Positions 1 through 8,431 of a stretch of DNA of 35,279 nucleotides are shown here, piece after piece. Source of the DNA: Mesorhizobium sp. SCN 65-20 (GTDB lineage: Bacteria > Pseudomonadota > Alphaproteobacteria > Rhizobiales > Rhizobiaceae). The position numbers and the translations under genes are program-made. The stretch is taken from the NCBI GenBank assembly GCA_001724355.1, contig MEEF01000028.1, positions 1-35,279 on the forward strand, given 5' to 3'. Each line of letters starts with the position of its first letter. Position 1 is the first letter of the stretch. Under the pieces are notes generated by a model. The model was not told the origin of the DNA and searched no databases. It saw nothing but the letters and a program-made list of their open reading frames with translations.

Positions 1-56
1 CTTGCGCCCACGCCAGTTTTCAAGACTGGAGCCTTAAACCACTCGGCCACCCATCC
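1..56 (-). tRNA. tRNA-Ser(UGA), 5' part; continues beyond the left edge
   Basis: Read on the minus strand, the sequence opens at position 56 with GGATGGGTGGCCGAGTGG, a class II serine tRNA acceptor strand and D-arm. It continues through an anticodon arm with stem CCAGT/ACTGG and loop CTTGAAA. The anticodon TGA lies at 22-20, which reads UCA and related serine codons. The start of a long variable arm follows (CGTGGGCGCAAG) before the window ends. The T-arm and acceptor 3' strand lie outside the window, so intactness cannot be judged here. Confidence 0.88.
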
Positions 57-84
57 AGAGCACTTCGACACAAGATTCAGAGAT

Positions 85-105
85 TGTGCCATTTCTGTGC
101 CATTT
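85..105. repeat. Tandem direct repeat TGTGCCATTT, possible integrase arm sites
   Basis: The 10-mer TGTGCCATTT occurs at 85-94 and again at 96-105. The 11-bp period is about one helical turn. The pair lies between the tRNA-Ser start at 56 and the broken tRNA-Ser at 163-206. Short direct repeats near a tRNA-derived core are typical arm-type binding sites of tyrosine integrases. That role is an inference from position and spacing; no integrase gene is in the window. Confidence 0.4.
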
Positions 106-162
106 TTCCGCCCGCGTCTTTGCTAACTCCTTGACCTGAAAAGACGCTATAAATCACTCACA

Positions 163-206
163 CCGGTTTTCAAGACCGGTGCCTTAAACCGCTCGGCCAC
201 TCTTCC
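163..206 (-). pseudogene. Truncated tRNA-Ser(UGA): 5' half only
   Basis: On the minus strand from 206 the sequence reads GGAAGAGTGGCCGAGCGG, an acceptor 5' strand and D-arm. A perfect anticodon arm follows (stem CCGGT/ACCGG, loop CTTGAAA, anticodon TGA at 172-170). After position 163 the match to a serine tRNA stops. There is no long variable arm, no T-loop of the GGTTCGAATCC type, and no strand complementary to GGAAGAG. The break directly after the anticodon arm is what recombination by a tRNA-targeting integrase would leave. A partial tandem duplication is the alternative. Confidence 0.65.
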
Positions 207-605
207 AAGGCTCGGTCGATGCCGGCATCTGCATGAACATGCTGGACGCAACACCGGATTCTCGAAGCCGTCGTGCGCGCTTGTAACGCCCGTGCGCTCT
301 TCACGTCAACTTGTTCGCTGCGGCGGCGCAATCGGCTTGTCCATCGGCCGACCCGGCACGCTCTGCAGTCGGCCAATGTGTTCGCACAGTTGCCAATCCT
401 CGCTTCACCTGCTGATGCACAGCGGCCACAGTTGCGCCATATTCTCGCCCGGTTCGAACCATAGTCGATTAATACGCTGGCAAGCATTTCCTGCGCACAA
501 GGGGACGGGGATCGTGTGCGAGAACTGTTTTTCAATTTTTGGCGCCGTGACTTTCTGATTCTACGCGCGGCGCAAAAGCAGAATTGACAGGGGACTACAG
601 GGGCT
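207..605. other. Intergenic stretch between tRNA-Ser remnant and rlpA
   Basis: No convincing gene is visible on either strand. The reading frames present lack a ribosome binding site and show no recognisable protein sequence. The right end carries the rlpA leader with an AGGGG ribosome binding site at about 598-602. The left end would have held the promoter of the tRNA-Ser that is now truncated. Confidence 0.5.
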
Positions 606-1892
606 ATGCAGCATTCGAAGCGAACGGGTCGCGGTCGCACGGCGACCGTCGTGGCCTTGGCCGCAACCGCAGTCTTTGTTGCCGGTTGCGCGGGCCAGAA
701 GTCCATGGTCTCCAAGAAGCGGTCCAAGGAGTATTTCGCCGAATCCGAATATGGCGTGAAGGCGAGCCCGCGCGTCACCAACCAGGCATCGAACCTGCCG
801 CGCGGCGGCGGCCGCGACCAGACCGGCAAGCCCTACAAGGTGCGCGGCAAGTGGTACTATCCCAAGGAGGACAAGGACTACGCCGCCCTCGGCGCTGCCT
901 CCTGGTATGGCGATGCCTTCCACGGGCGGCTCACCGCCAATGGCGAAATCTATGACATGACCAACCTGACGGCGGCACATCCGACGATGCCGCTGCCGAG
1001 CTACGCGCGCGTGACCAATACGGCGAACGGGAGTTCGGTGATCGTGCGCGTCAACGACCGCGGACCCTATTCCAATGGCCGCGTCATCGACTTGTCGAGG
1101 CGTGCTGCGGAAATGCTCGACTACGTGCACACCGGCACCGCCGACGTGAAGGTCGAATATGTCGGCCGCGCGCCGCTCAACGGTCGTGACGACGAATATC
1201 TGCTTGCCTCCTACAGGCCTGGGCCCGGCATGGGCGATCCCGTCAACGACGGCCTGCCAGCTGGCGTGATGGTAGCGATGAACGGCCCGACGCCCAGCGT
1301 AGGGGTCGGCGCGGCATTCCCGGTCGCGATGGCGGACAGTGCCCCGGTTCCGACGATCCGCGCAGAAGTCCCCGCCAATACGCTTGCCGCGCAGGCGGCC
1401 CAGTTCGGACAACCCGCGATGGCAATGCCAGCCGGCTACGGCGATGTGGTGCTGCCGGAATTCGGCCCGATCGCTCCGGAGCGGCCAGACGGCTGGGCGC
1501 CAGTACCGCAGATGCGGGTTGCGACCAACACGCTGTCCTACGCGAGCGAGCGCGTCTCGTCCTCGGCCCGTGCCTTCGACGCACTGGAAGGTCAGGCGAT
1601 GTCCTCCGACGATATCGTCAACTCCTGGAAGCGGCTCAATCCGGGCCCGCGGAGTGCTGTGCCTGAAGTCGAGGCCTATGTGGCGGCCGGTACCTTCGAC
1701 AGCGGTGCCGAGGCCCAACGGGTGGCCAAGGCTCTCTCCGAGTACGGGCGCACCTCAATCGATCAGACCGAATATGACGGACGCACCTGGTATTCGGTCG
1801 ACCTCTTCTCGGACGGACGGAATTCGATCGACGCCATGCTGAAGGCGGCCTGGTCGCATGGCGCTCCCGACGCATTTGCGGTCCACGACTGA
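606..1892 (+). CDS. rlpA: RlpA-family septal ring lytic transglycosylase, lipoprotein
   Basis: A 428-aa outer-membrane lipoprotein. The N-terminus is a lipoprotein signal whose lipobox VAGC places the acylated cysteine at residue 28. Residues about 95-190 form the double-psi beta-barrel of RlpA, with ASWYGDAFHGRLTANGE and VRVNDRGPY. The residues equivalent to the catalytic Glu, His and Asp of characterised RlpA proteins are present (about E114, H125, D151), so glycan-strand cleavage at the division septum is plausible. A low-complexity region spans about 200-350. The last ~75 residues resemble a SPOR-type peptidoglycan-binding domain (ending in WYSVDLFSDG and neighbours). The start follows an AGGGG ribosome binding site. 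It is followed by another wall enzyme about 120 bp away on the same strand. Confidence 0.9.
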   Translation: MQHSKRTGRGRTATVVALAATAVFVAGCAGQKSMVSKKRSKEYFAESEYGVKASPRVTNQASNLPRGGGRDQTGKPYKVRGKWYYPKEDKDYAALGAASWYGDAFHGRLTANGEIYDMTNLTAAHPTMPLPSYARVTNTANGSSVIVRVNDRGPYSNGRVIDLSRRAAEMLDYVHTGTADVKVEYVGRAPLNGRDDEYLLASYRPGPGMGDPVNDGLPAGVMVAMNGPTPSVGVGAAFPVAMADSAPVPTIRAEVPANTLAAQAAQFGQPAMAMPAGYGDVVLPEFGPIAPERPDGWAPVPQMRVATNTLSYASERVSSSARAFDALEGQAMSSDDIVNSWKRLNPGPRSAVPEVEAYVAAGTFDSGAEAQRVAKALSEYGRTSIDQTEYDGRTWYSVDLFSDGRNSIDAMLKAAWSHGAPDAFAVHD

Positions 1893-2015
1893 CCTCAAGA
1901 CTTCGATGTCTGCGACCTGTGGCTATCTGCCGGCCACGGTTGCCCCGAGCGGTCGATGCCTGCTAGTCTCGCTTGGCTCGACCGGAATCCGAGGCCGAAC
2001 AGGGCAGATTTTTCA

Positions 2016-3182
2016 ATGATTTCAAGACTATTGGCGCCCCGCGCTCTCCTGGCCGGATTGCTTGCGACGCTCATGCTCGCGGCTCAGGCCCATGCACAGC
2101 TCTTCGAGACCAAGGCCGCGCAAGCCTACATGATCGACGCCGAGACCGGCACGGTGCTGTTCTCCAAGGATCCCGACAAGCTAATCACGCCGGCCTCGCT
2201 CGCCAAGATGATGACGATGGAAGTGGTGTTCGACGCGCTGAAGAGCGGCCGCTACAGCCTCGACGACGTGTTCGGCGTCAGCGAGAACGCGTGGCGCACG
2301 GGCGGCGCGGCGTCGCGGGCGACCACCATGTTCGCAGCTGTGCGCTCCCAGATCCGCATCGAGGACCTCATCAAGGGCGTGACCGTCCAGGTGGCCAACG
2401 ACGGCTGCATCATCCTTGCCGAGGGCATGGCGGGCTCGGAGGCCAATTTCGCCGTCCAGATGACCGAACGTGCGCGCCAGATCGGCCTCACCAAGTCCAC
2501 CTTCGTCAATTCCACGGGCCTGCCTGCACCCGGACAGCAGACGACGGTGCGCGAACTCACTCAGCTGGCACTGCATCTGTGGCAGGCCTATCCGGAGTAT
2601 TATCGCTATTACAGCCTGCCGGACTTCACCTGGAACAAGATCCTGCAGCGCAACCGCAACCCGCTGATCGCCATGGATTTCGGCGCCGACGGCCTGGCAA
2701 CCGGCTTCACCGAAGGCGAGGGCTTTGCAATCGTCGGCTCCATCAATCGCGACGGCCGGCGCCTGTTCCTCGCCATGGCCGGCATGGCGACGGACCGGGA
2801 GCGCGCCGAAGAGGCGCGCAAGCTCCTCGACTGGGGCATGCGGGCTTTCGAAAAGACCGAGATATTTGCCAAGGACGAAACCGTCGGCGAGGCCCAGGTC
2901 TTCGGAGGCACAAAGTCCCACGTTGCCCTGGTGGCGCCGAAGCCCATTTCGCTTTTCCTGCCGGTGGCCAATCGCGAGCGGCTCGTAGCCCGTATCGTCT
3001 ATGACGGCCCGGTTGTGGCCCCCATTGCGAAGGGCACTCAGATCGGCACTCTCAAGGTCTGGATCGGCGACACGCTGAGCCAGGAAACGCCGCTATACGC
3101 CGCTGAAGCGGTCGGCGTGGGTTCGCTGCAGAGCCGCGCCTTCGATGCCGTCAAGGAACTTGCGATCGGCTGGCTGAGATAA
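2016..3182 (+). CDS. D-Ala-D-Ala carboxypeptidase family protein (S11), altered motifs
   Basis: A 388-aa low-molecular-weight penicillin-binding protein homologue, probably periplasmic or peripherally membrane-bound, that would trim the terminal D-Ala of peptidoglycan pentapeptides. I chose the ATG at 2016 because it opens a clear signal peptide (MISRLLAPRALLAGLLATLM...AQAHA) and has AGGG about 11 nt upstream; the frame is open back to 1956. The acylation motif SLAK (S61, K64) is intact. The usual SxN motif reads VAN (126-128), and the usual KTG motif reads ATG (228-230, in DGLATGFTEG). The C-terminal 100 residues look like the PBP5-type C-terminal domain. Loss of the Ser and of the KTG lysine suggests weak or changed catalysis, which is inference. 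It lies between rlpA and tmk on the same strand. Confidence 0.88.
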   Translation: MISRLLAPRALLAGLLATLMLAAQAHAQLFETKAAQAYMIDAETGTVLFSKDPDKLITPASLAKMMTMEVVFDALKSGRYSLDDVFGVSENAWRTGGAASRATTMFAAVRSQIRIEDLIKGVTVQVANDGCIILAEGMAGSEANFAVQMTERARQIGLTKSTFVNSTGLPAPGQQTTVRELTQLALHLWQAYPEYYRYYSLPDFTWNKILQRNRNPLIAMDFGADGLATGFTEGEGFAIVGSINRDGRRLFLAMAGMATDRERAEEARKLLDWGMRAFEKTEIFAKDETVGEAQVFGGTKSHVALVAPKPISLFLPVANRERLVARIVYDGPVVAPIAKGTQIGTLKVWIGDTLSQETPLYAAEAVGVGSLQSRAFDAVKELAIGWLR

Positions 3183-3281
3183 CCCGTGGACCCTAGCGGG
3201 ACTCGACGCTAGAGCATCTTGGCTTACATATGCCGAACGCACGTTTCGGCGGCGGAGCGGCACAAACAGAAAGGCACTGGA

Positions 3282-3953
3282 GTGGCGCGCGGCTTCTTCA
3301 TCACATTCGAAGGCGGCGAGGGCGCCGGCAAGTCGACCCAGATCGAACGGCTGGCCGCCAAGCTGCGCGACAAGCGCTACGACATCGTCGTGACCCGCGA
3401 GCCCGGCGGCTCGCCCGGCGCCGAGGCCGTCCGACATGTCCTGCTTTCGGGTGCGGCCGAGCCGTTCGGGCCAGAGATGGAGGCGCTGTTGTTCGCAGCG
3501 GCCCGCTCCGACCACGTCGAGCAGGTCATCCGGCCGGCGGTCGAGCGCGGTGCAGTCGTGCTCTGCGACCGTTTTCTCGATTCCTCGCGCGTCTACCAGG
3601 GCGTGACCGGCAATCTCGACCCGGACTTCATGGCAGCCGTCGAGCGCGTGGCAATCAACGGCATGATGCCCGACCTCACCCTGGTGCTCGATCTCGATCC
3701 TGAGGAGGGGCTGAGGCGCGCCACCGCCCGCCGCGGCCAGGAGACCGCCGACCGCTTCGAGAAGGAGACGGTCGAGGTGCATCGGCGGCGACGTTCCGCA
3801 TATCTGGCGATCGCAGCCAGCGAGCCGGACCGCTGCGTGGTGATCGAAGCGGCAAGGCCGGCCGAGGCGGTGGAACACGACGTCACCGCAGCAGTATTCA
3901 CGGCACTGGAAACGCGATCGGCGAGCGGTAGCCGGGCGAGGGCGGACGCCTGA
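3282..3953 (+). CDS. tmk: Thymidylate kinase
   Basis: A 223-aa cytoplasmic enzyme that phosphorylates dTMP to dTDP. The P-loop [11 protein letters not shown] is at residues 9-19, the [10 protein letters not shown] motif follows, and [13 protein letters not shown] is the DR-containing dTMP-binding segment. I chose a GTG start at 3282, preceded by AGAAAGG about 7 nt upstream, because it places the P-loop at the usual distance from the N-terminus. An in-frame ATG at 3219 would add 21 residues with no family resemblance. Its stop codon overlaps the ATG of holB (TGATG), so the two are probably translationally coupled. Confidence 0.94.
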   Translation: MARGFFITFEGGEGAGKSTQIERLAAKLRDKRYDIVVTREPGGSPGAEAVRHVLLSGAAEPFGPEMEALLFAAARSDHVEQVIRPAVERGAVVLCDRFLDSSRVYQGVTGNLDPDFMAAVERVAINGMMPDLTLVLDLDPEEGLRRATARRGQETADRFEKETVEVHRRRRSAYLAIAASEPDRCVVIEAARPAEAVEHDVTAAVFTALETRSASGSRARADA

Positions 3954-5005
3954 TGCTCGAACGTCTCGCTCCCGAGCAGCACGACACGCTCGACGAAGTG
4001 CCCGAGCCCGCGGAGAACCCAGCACTATTCGGTCACGAACATGCGGCCGCGATGCTGACCTCCGCTTATCGGGCGGGCAAGCTGCCGCACGCGCTGATCC
4101 TCGCCGGGCCAACCGGCATCGGCAAGGCTACTTTCGCATTCCACTTAGCCGGCTATCTTCTGCGCAATCCGGATTACCGCGCAGCGCCGGCGACGCTCGG
4201 TTCGCCGGACCCGGGATCGGCATTGTTCCGCCAGGTCGCATCCGGCGCGCATCCCGGCGTGCTGCATCTCACGCGTCCGCAGAACGACAAGACAAAGGGG
4301 TTCAAGACGGTAGTCACCGTCGACGAGGTCCGCAAGGTTTCGCGCTTCCTGTCGATGACGTCGCACGACGGCAGCTACAGGGTCGTGATCGTCGATCCTG
4401 CCGACGACATGAATACCAATGCCGCCAATGCGTTGCTGAAGAACCTTGAAGAACCGCCTGCACGCACGCTGTTCATCCTGATCGTGCACGCGCCGGGAAG
4501 CCTGCTGCCGACCATCCGCTCGCGCTGCCAGACGATCCGGCTGACGCCGCTCGACGACAACAGCCTTCTTTCGGCCCTCGATGCGGCTGGCCAACCGGCG
4601 CCGGCCGAGCCCCAGGCGCGGGCCACGCTTCTTGGTCGGGCAGGGGGCAGCGTCCGGTCGGCGATCCTGCTCAGCCAGTATGGCGGCCTGGAGATCGCCG
4701 AGGCCCTCGACGGTGTCTTGCAGGGAGGGCGTACAGGCATCGCCGCCGTGCACAAGCTCGCCGACGCGGTCGCGGGCAGGGACAGCGCCATTCAGTTCGA
4801 CATCTTCAACCGGCGGGCGCTCGACATGCTGGCCGACGCAGCCTCCAACGCCGCGCTGGTATCCGACCTCCCGCGTGCCAAGGCCCTGTCCGATGCTTGG
4901 CACGAGGCGCAGAACGCGCTATCTGAGACGGAAACCTACAATCTCGATCGCAAACAGCACGTATTGGCCATGATCGACCGCTTGAATGCCGCAATGCGAA
5001 TGTGA
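3953..5005 (+). CDS. holB: DNA polymerase III delta' subunit
   Basis: A 350-aa clamp-loader subunit that helps load the beta clamp onto DNA in the replisome. The N-terminal AAA+ domain has a Walker A segment GPTGIGKAT (52-60) and the conserved stretch VVIVDPADDMNTNAANALLK, followed by NLEEPPARTLFILI. The arginine-finger region SRCQTIRL is also visible. The zinc-binding cysteine cluster of the E. coli protein is not evident. The gene overlaps tmk by 1 nt, a pairing common in proteobacteria, which strengthens the call. Confidence 0.92.
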   Translation: MLERLAPEQHDTLDEVPEPAENPALFGHEHAAAMLTSAYRAGKLPHALILAGPTGIGKATFAFHLAGYLLRNPDYRAAPATLGSPDPGSALFRQVASGAHPGVLHLTRPQNDKTKGFKTVVTVDEVRKVSRFLSMTSHDGSYRVVIVDPADDMNTNAANALLKNLEEPPARTLFILIVHAPGSLLPTIRSRCQTIRLTPLDDNSLLSALDAAGQPAPAEPQARATLLGRAGGSVRSAILLSQYGGLEIAEALDGVLQGGRTGIAAVHKLADAVAGRDSAIQFDIFNRRALDMLADAASNAALVSDLPRAKALSDAWHEAQNALSETETYNLDRKQHVLAMIDRLNAAMRM

Positions 5006-5089
5006 AGCTCGTCCGCCGGGTGGCAATCGGCCGCCCGATGCGTTATCTGACCCGCGACCATTTCATTCCGACATTCACGACGGCCTCCC

Positions 5090-6631
5090 ATGTCCCGCGA
5101 CAAGTACTACATCACCACCGCTATCTCGTATCCGAACGGCAAGCCGCATATCGGCCATGCCTACGAGATGATTGCGACCGACGCGCTTGCCCGCTTCCAG
5201 CGCCATGACGGCAAGGACGTCTTCTTCCTCACCGGCACCGACGAGCACGGCATCAAGATGCTGCAGACGGCCAACCGCGAGGGTATTTCCGCGCGCGAAC
5301 TCGCCGACAGGAATTCAAACGAATTCAAGAAGATGGCGGCACTTCTCAATGCGTCGAACGATGATTTCATCCGCACCACAGAAGGGCGCCACTACGCCGC
5401 CTCCCAGGCGATCTGGAAGGCGATGGCCGACAAGGGCGACATCTACAAGAGCAGCTACGCCGGCTGGTATTCGGTGCGTGACGAGGCCTATTACGGCGAG
5501 GAAGAAACCGAGCTCCGCCCCGACAACATCCGCTACGGCCCGCAGGGCACGCCGGTGGAGTGGGTCGAGGAGGAGAGCTACTTCTTCCGCCTCTCGGCCT
5601 ATCAGGACAAGCTGCTTGCACTCTACGAGAGCCAGCCGGACTTCATCGGCCCCAACGAGCGCCGCAACGAGGTGCTGAGCTTCGTCCGCTCCGGTCTCAA
5701 GGACCTGTCGATCTCGCGCACCACCTTCGATTGGGGCGTGCCGGTGCCAGGCGACGAAAAGCACGTCATGTACGTTTGGGTCGACGCTCTGACCAACTAC
5801 ATCACCGCCCTCGGCTATCCGGATACGAGCGCCGAAAAATGGGCCTATTGGCCAGCCGTGCACATCATCGGCAAGGACATCGTGCGCTTCCACGCCGTCT
5901 ACTGGCCGGCTTTCCTGATGTCGGCAGGCATCGAGCTGCCGAAGCGCGTCTTCGGCCACGGCTTCCTGTTTAACCGAGGCGAGAAGATGTCGAAGTCGCT
6001 CGGCAACGTCATCGATCCGTTCACGATGGTCGAGCACTACGGCCTCGACCAGGTGCGCTACTTCTTCCTGCGCGAAGTTCCGTTCGGCCAGGACGGCAGC
6101 TACAGCCACGAGGCGATCGTCAACCGCACCAACGCCGATCTCGCCAACGACCTCGGCAACCTGGCGCAGCGCTCGCTGTCGATGATCGCCAAGAACTGCG
6201 GCGGCGTGGTGCCTCAGCGCGGCGCGCTGGCCGACTCTGACAAGGCGATCCTCGACCAGGCTATTGCGGCGCTGGCGACGGCGCGCAAGGCGATGGCGGA
6301 GCAGGGGATCCATCATGCTCTTGCCGCGATCTTCGCGGTGGTGGCGGAAGCCAACCGCTATTTCGCCGGCCAGGAGCCCTGGGCGCTCAAGAAGACCGAT
6401 CCGGCGCGCATGGAAACGGTTCTGTGGACCACGGCGGAAGTGATCCGCCGCGTCGGCATCATGTGCCAGCCGTTCATCCCGGCATCGGCCGCCAAGCTGC
6501 TCGACCTGCTCGACGTCAGCGAGCGCGAATTCGTCCATGTCGACGACAAGCACGCGCTGGTCCCGGGAGCAGCATTGCCTGCGCCCCAGCCGGTGTTCCC
6601 GCGCTATGTCGAACAGAGCCCGGAAGGCTGA
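5090..6631 (+). CDS. metG: Methionyl-tRNA synthetase
   Basis: A 513-aa class I aminoacyl-tRNA synthetase that charges tRNA-Met. The HIGH-type motif PHIGHAYE starts at residue 19, and the KMSKS loop lies at about 299-303 ([14 protein letters not shown]). The central [11 protein letters not shown] segment is characteristic of MetRS. The protein is of the short type without the C-terminal tRNA-binding EMAP-like extension, and the connecting peptide lacks an obvious four-cysteine zinc knuckle. The ATG at 5090 begins the conserved [19 protein letters not shown] start; the ribosome binding site is weak. It lies 84 bp after holB and 11 bp before the tatD-family gene. Confidence 0.96.
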   Translation: MSRDKYYITTAISYPNGKPHIGHAYEMIATDALARFQRHDGKDVFFLTGTDEHGIKMLQTANREGISARELADRNSNEFKKMAALLNASNDDFIRTTEGRHYAASQAIWKAMADKGDIYKSSYAGWYSVRDEAYYGEEETELRPDNIRYGPQGTPVEWVEEESYFFRLSAYQDKLLALYESQPDFIGPNERRNEVLSFVRSGLKDLSISRTTFDWGVPVPGDEKHVMYVWVDALTNYITALGYPDTSAEKWAYWPAVHIIGKDIVRFHAVYWPAFLMSAGIELPKRVFGHGFLFNRGEKMSKSLGNVIDPFTMVEHYGLDQVRYFFLREVPFGQDGSYSHEAIVNRTNADLANDLGNLAQRSLSMIAKNCGGVVPQRGALADSDKAILDQAIAALATARKAMAEQGIHHALAAIFAVVAEANRYFAGQEPWALKKTDPARMETVLWTTAEVIRRVGIMCQPFIPASAAKLLDLLDVSEREFVHVDDKHALVPGAALPAPQPVFPRYVEQSPEG

Positions 6632-6642
6632 GGCTGTCGGAA

Positions 6643-7425
6643 ATGCTTGTCGACAGTCACTGCCATCTCGACTTTCCCGACTTCGCCGAGGAGCGCGCGG
6701 CCATCGTCGCGCGCGCCAAGGCGGCCGGCGTCGAGCGCATGGTCACCATCTCGACCCGGGTGAAGCGCTTTCCGCAAATCCTTGCGATTGCTGAAGAATT
6801 CGACGCGGTCTTCTGCTCGGTCGGCACCCATCCGCACAATGCGGACGAGGAACTCGACGTGACTGCAGAGGAGCTTGTCCGGCTGTCCCGGCACCCGAAA
6901 GTGGTGGCGATCGGCGAGGCGGGGCTCGACTATTTCTACGACAAGGCGCCGCGCGAAGCGCAGGCACAGGGCTTGCGCACGCACATTGCTGCTGCCCGCG
7001 AGACGAAACTGCCGCTGGTCATCCACGCCCGCAGTGCCGACGAGGACATGGCGGCGATCCTGACCGATGAGACGGGGAAGGGTGCCTTCCCCTTCATCCT
7101 GCACTGCTTCTCCTCGGGTGCGGAACTGGCGCGCATCGGCGTCGGGCTGGGCGGCTACGTGTCGTTCTCCGGCATCCTGACCTTCAAGAACTCGGCCGAG
7201 TTGCGCGACATCGCCAAAGACGTGCCGCGCGAGCGTCTCCTGGTCGAGACGGACGCGCCGTACCTCGCGCCCATCCCGTTCAGGGGAAAGCGCAACGAAC
7301 CGGCCTATGTCGCCAACACCGCAGCGGTGCTCGCCGAGACCATAGGTATTTCGGCGAGCGAGATCGCCGCGATCACGACCGACAACTTCTTCCGCCTGTT
7401 CACGAAGATGCCAAGGCCGGCCTGA
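6643..7425 (+). CDS. TatD-family metal-dependent deoxyribonuclease
   Basis: A 260-aa TIM-barrel metallohydrolase of the TatD/YcfH group, whose characterised members act as 3'-5' DNA exonucleases. Metal-binding motifs are visible: DSHCHLDF near the N-terminus (H6, H8), GEAGLDYF around residue 90, the HARSADED and HCFSSG histidines, and ETDAPYLAPIPFRGK near the C-terminus. The ATG at 6643 was chosen because the conserved LVDSHCHLD motif follows directly; the frame is open further upstream inside metG. The gene sits 11 bp after metG and 4 bp before the MBL hydrolase, so the three probably form one operon. Confidence 0.92.
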   Translation: MLVDSHCHLDFPDFAEERAAIVARAKAAGVERMVTISTRVKRFPQILAIAEEFDAVFCSVGTHPHNADEELDVTAEELVRLSRHPKVVAIGEAGLDYFYDKAPREAQAQGLRTHIAAARETKLPLVIHARSADEDMAAILTDETGKGAFPFILHCFSSGAELARIGVGLGGYVSFSGILTFKNSAELRDIAKDVPRERLLVETDAPYLAPIPFRGKRNEPAYVANTAAVLAETIGISASEIAAITTDNFFRLFTKMPRPA

Positions 7426-7429
7426 CACC

Positions 7430-8272
7430 ATGGCTGATACGCTGCGCCTCACCATTTTGGGCTGCGGCTCATCGCCGGGCACGCCGCGCATCACCGGCGA
7501 TTGGGGCGCTTGCGATCCGAACAATCCGCGCAACCGGCGGACCCGTGCTGCGGCCATGGTCGAGCGCATCTCGGATGCCGGCACCACGCGCGTCGTCATC
7601 GACACGGGCCCCGATTTCCGCAGCCAGATGCTTGGCGCCGGCGTCCGGCACATCGACGGCGTCGTCTACACCCATCCGCATGCCGACCATATCCACGGCA
7701 TCGACGACCTGCGCGGCTATGTGCTCGAGCGCGGTAGCCTGGTCGACATCTGGGCCGACGACTTCACGCTGGAACGCCTGAAACAGGGCTTCGGCTACTG
7801 CATCGAAACGCCGCTCGGAAGCTCGTATCCGCCGATCGTGCGTCCGAACTTGATCCGGCACGAGCAGCCGTTCACGGTGGAAGGAGAGGGGGGTCCCCTC
7901 ACCTTTTTGCCGCTGCCGCAGATCCATGGCGACATCGTTTCGCTCGGGTTCCGTATCGGACCGATCGCTTACTGCTCCGACGTCAGTGATTTTCCGGATT
8001 CTACGGCGGCGCTCATGGGCGGCCTCGAGTTGCTGGTCGTGGATGCGCTGCAGCACAAGCCGCATGTCAGCCATCTGTCTCTGTCCGAGGCGCTGCAATG
8101 GATCGACCGGCTGCAGCCGAGCCGGGCCGTGCTGACGCACATGCACGTGCCGCTGGACTACGACGCTGTGATGGCGGAAACGCCTGCGCATGTCGAGCCG
8201 GCCTATGATGGCATGGCGATCGAAATCTCGATTGTTTCCGACGCCTTGGCGCAAGTTCCTAGAGCGCGCTAG
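7430..8272 (+). CDS. MBL-fold metallohydrolase, PhnP-like
   Basis: A 280-aa protein of the metallo-beta-lactamase fold. It has the metal-binding signature THPHADHIHG at about residues 80-89, preceded by VVIDTGPDFR. Further histidine and aspartate ligands fall in QIHGD, YCSDVSDF and THMHVPLDY. The general look, including LGCGSSPGTPRI at the start, matches PhnP/RNase Z-like phosphodiesterases. PhnP itself hydrolyses cyclic ribose phosphate in phosphonate catabolism, but no phn genes are nearby, so the substrate is unknown. It starts 4 bp after the tatD-family stop and probably shares its mRNA. Confidence 0.88.
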   Translation: MADTLRLTILGCGSSPGTPRITGDWGACDPNNPRNRRTRAAAMVERISDAGTTRVVIDTGPDFRSQMLGAGVRHIDGVVYTHPHADHIHGIDDLRGYVLERGSLVDIWADDFTLERLKQGFGYCIETPLGSSYPPIVRPNLIRHEQPFTVEGEGGPLTFLPLPQIHGDIVSLGFRIGPIAYCSDVSDFPDSTAALMGGLELLVVDALQHKPHVSHLSLSEALQWIDRLQPSRAVLTHMHVPLDYDAVMAETPAHVEPAYDGMAIEISIVSDALAQVPRAR

Positions 8273-8375
8273 CAACTGGCCATTGCTGCCGGCGCCGCAC
8301 AGTGCAGAGTGTCGTCGGCGCTCCAGCGCGAAGGACGCGACTTGCGGGGCCACCGTTCCCCTTGCGCAAAGCCGA

Positions 8376-8403
8376 AGGTTCCATAACCTATCTTATGCGA
8401 TCT
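8376..8403. other. dif-like XerC/XerD recombination site (candidate)
   Basis: The site has two 11-bp arms around a 6-bp spacer. The plus strand reads CATAA, CCTATC, TTATGCG in its core. Compared by eye with the E. coli dif site from memory, the XerC-side arm matches at 8 of 11 positions and the XerD-side arm at 7 of 11. It lies in the 159-bp gap between the convergent MBL and racemase-like genes. The XerD arm is poor, so a chance match or an attachment site of a Xer-using mobile element are alternatives. Confidence 0.25.
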
Positions 8404-8431
8404 GCGTTCAGGGGTATCCCTGCCTGCGACT

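Noticed and set aside
584..589. TTGACA as a -35 element for rlpA
   Set aside because: It is only 17 bp before the ATG, so the matching -10 and start site would fall inside the gene.
561..1718. A 385-codon minus-strand frame opposite rlpA
   Set aside because: Antisense shadow; rlpA on the other strand has intact family motifs and a lipobox.
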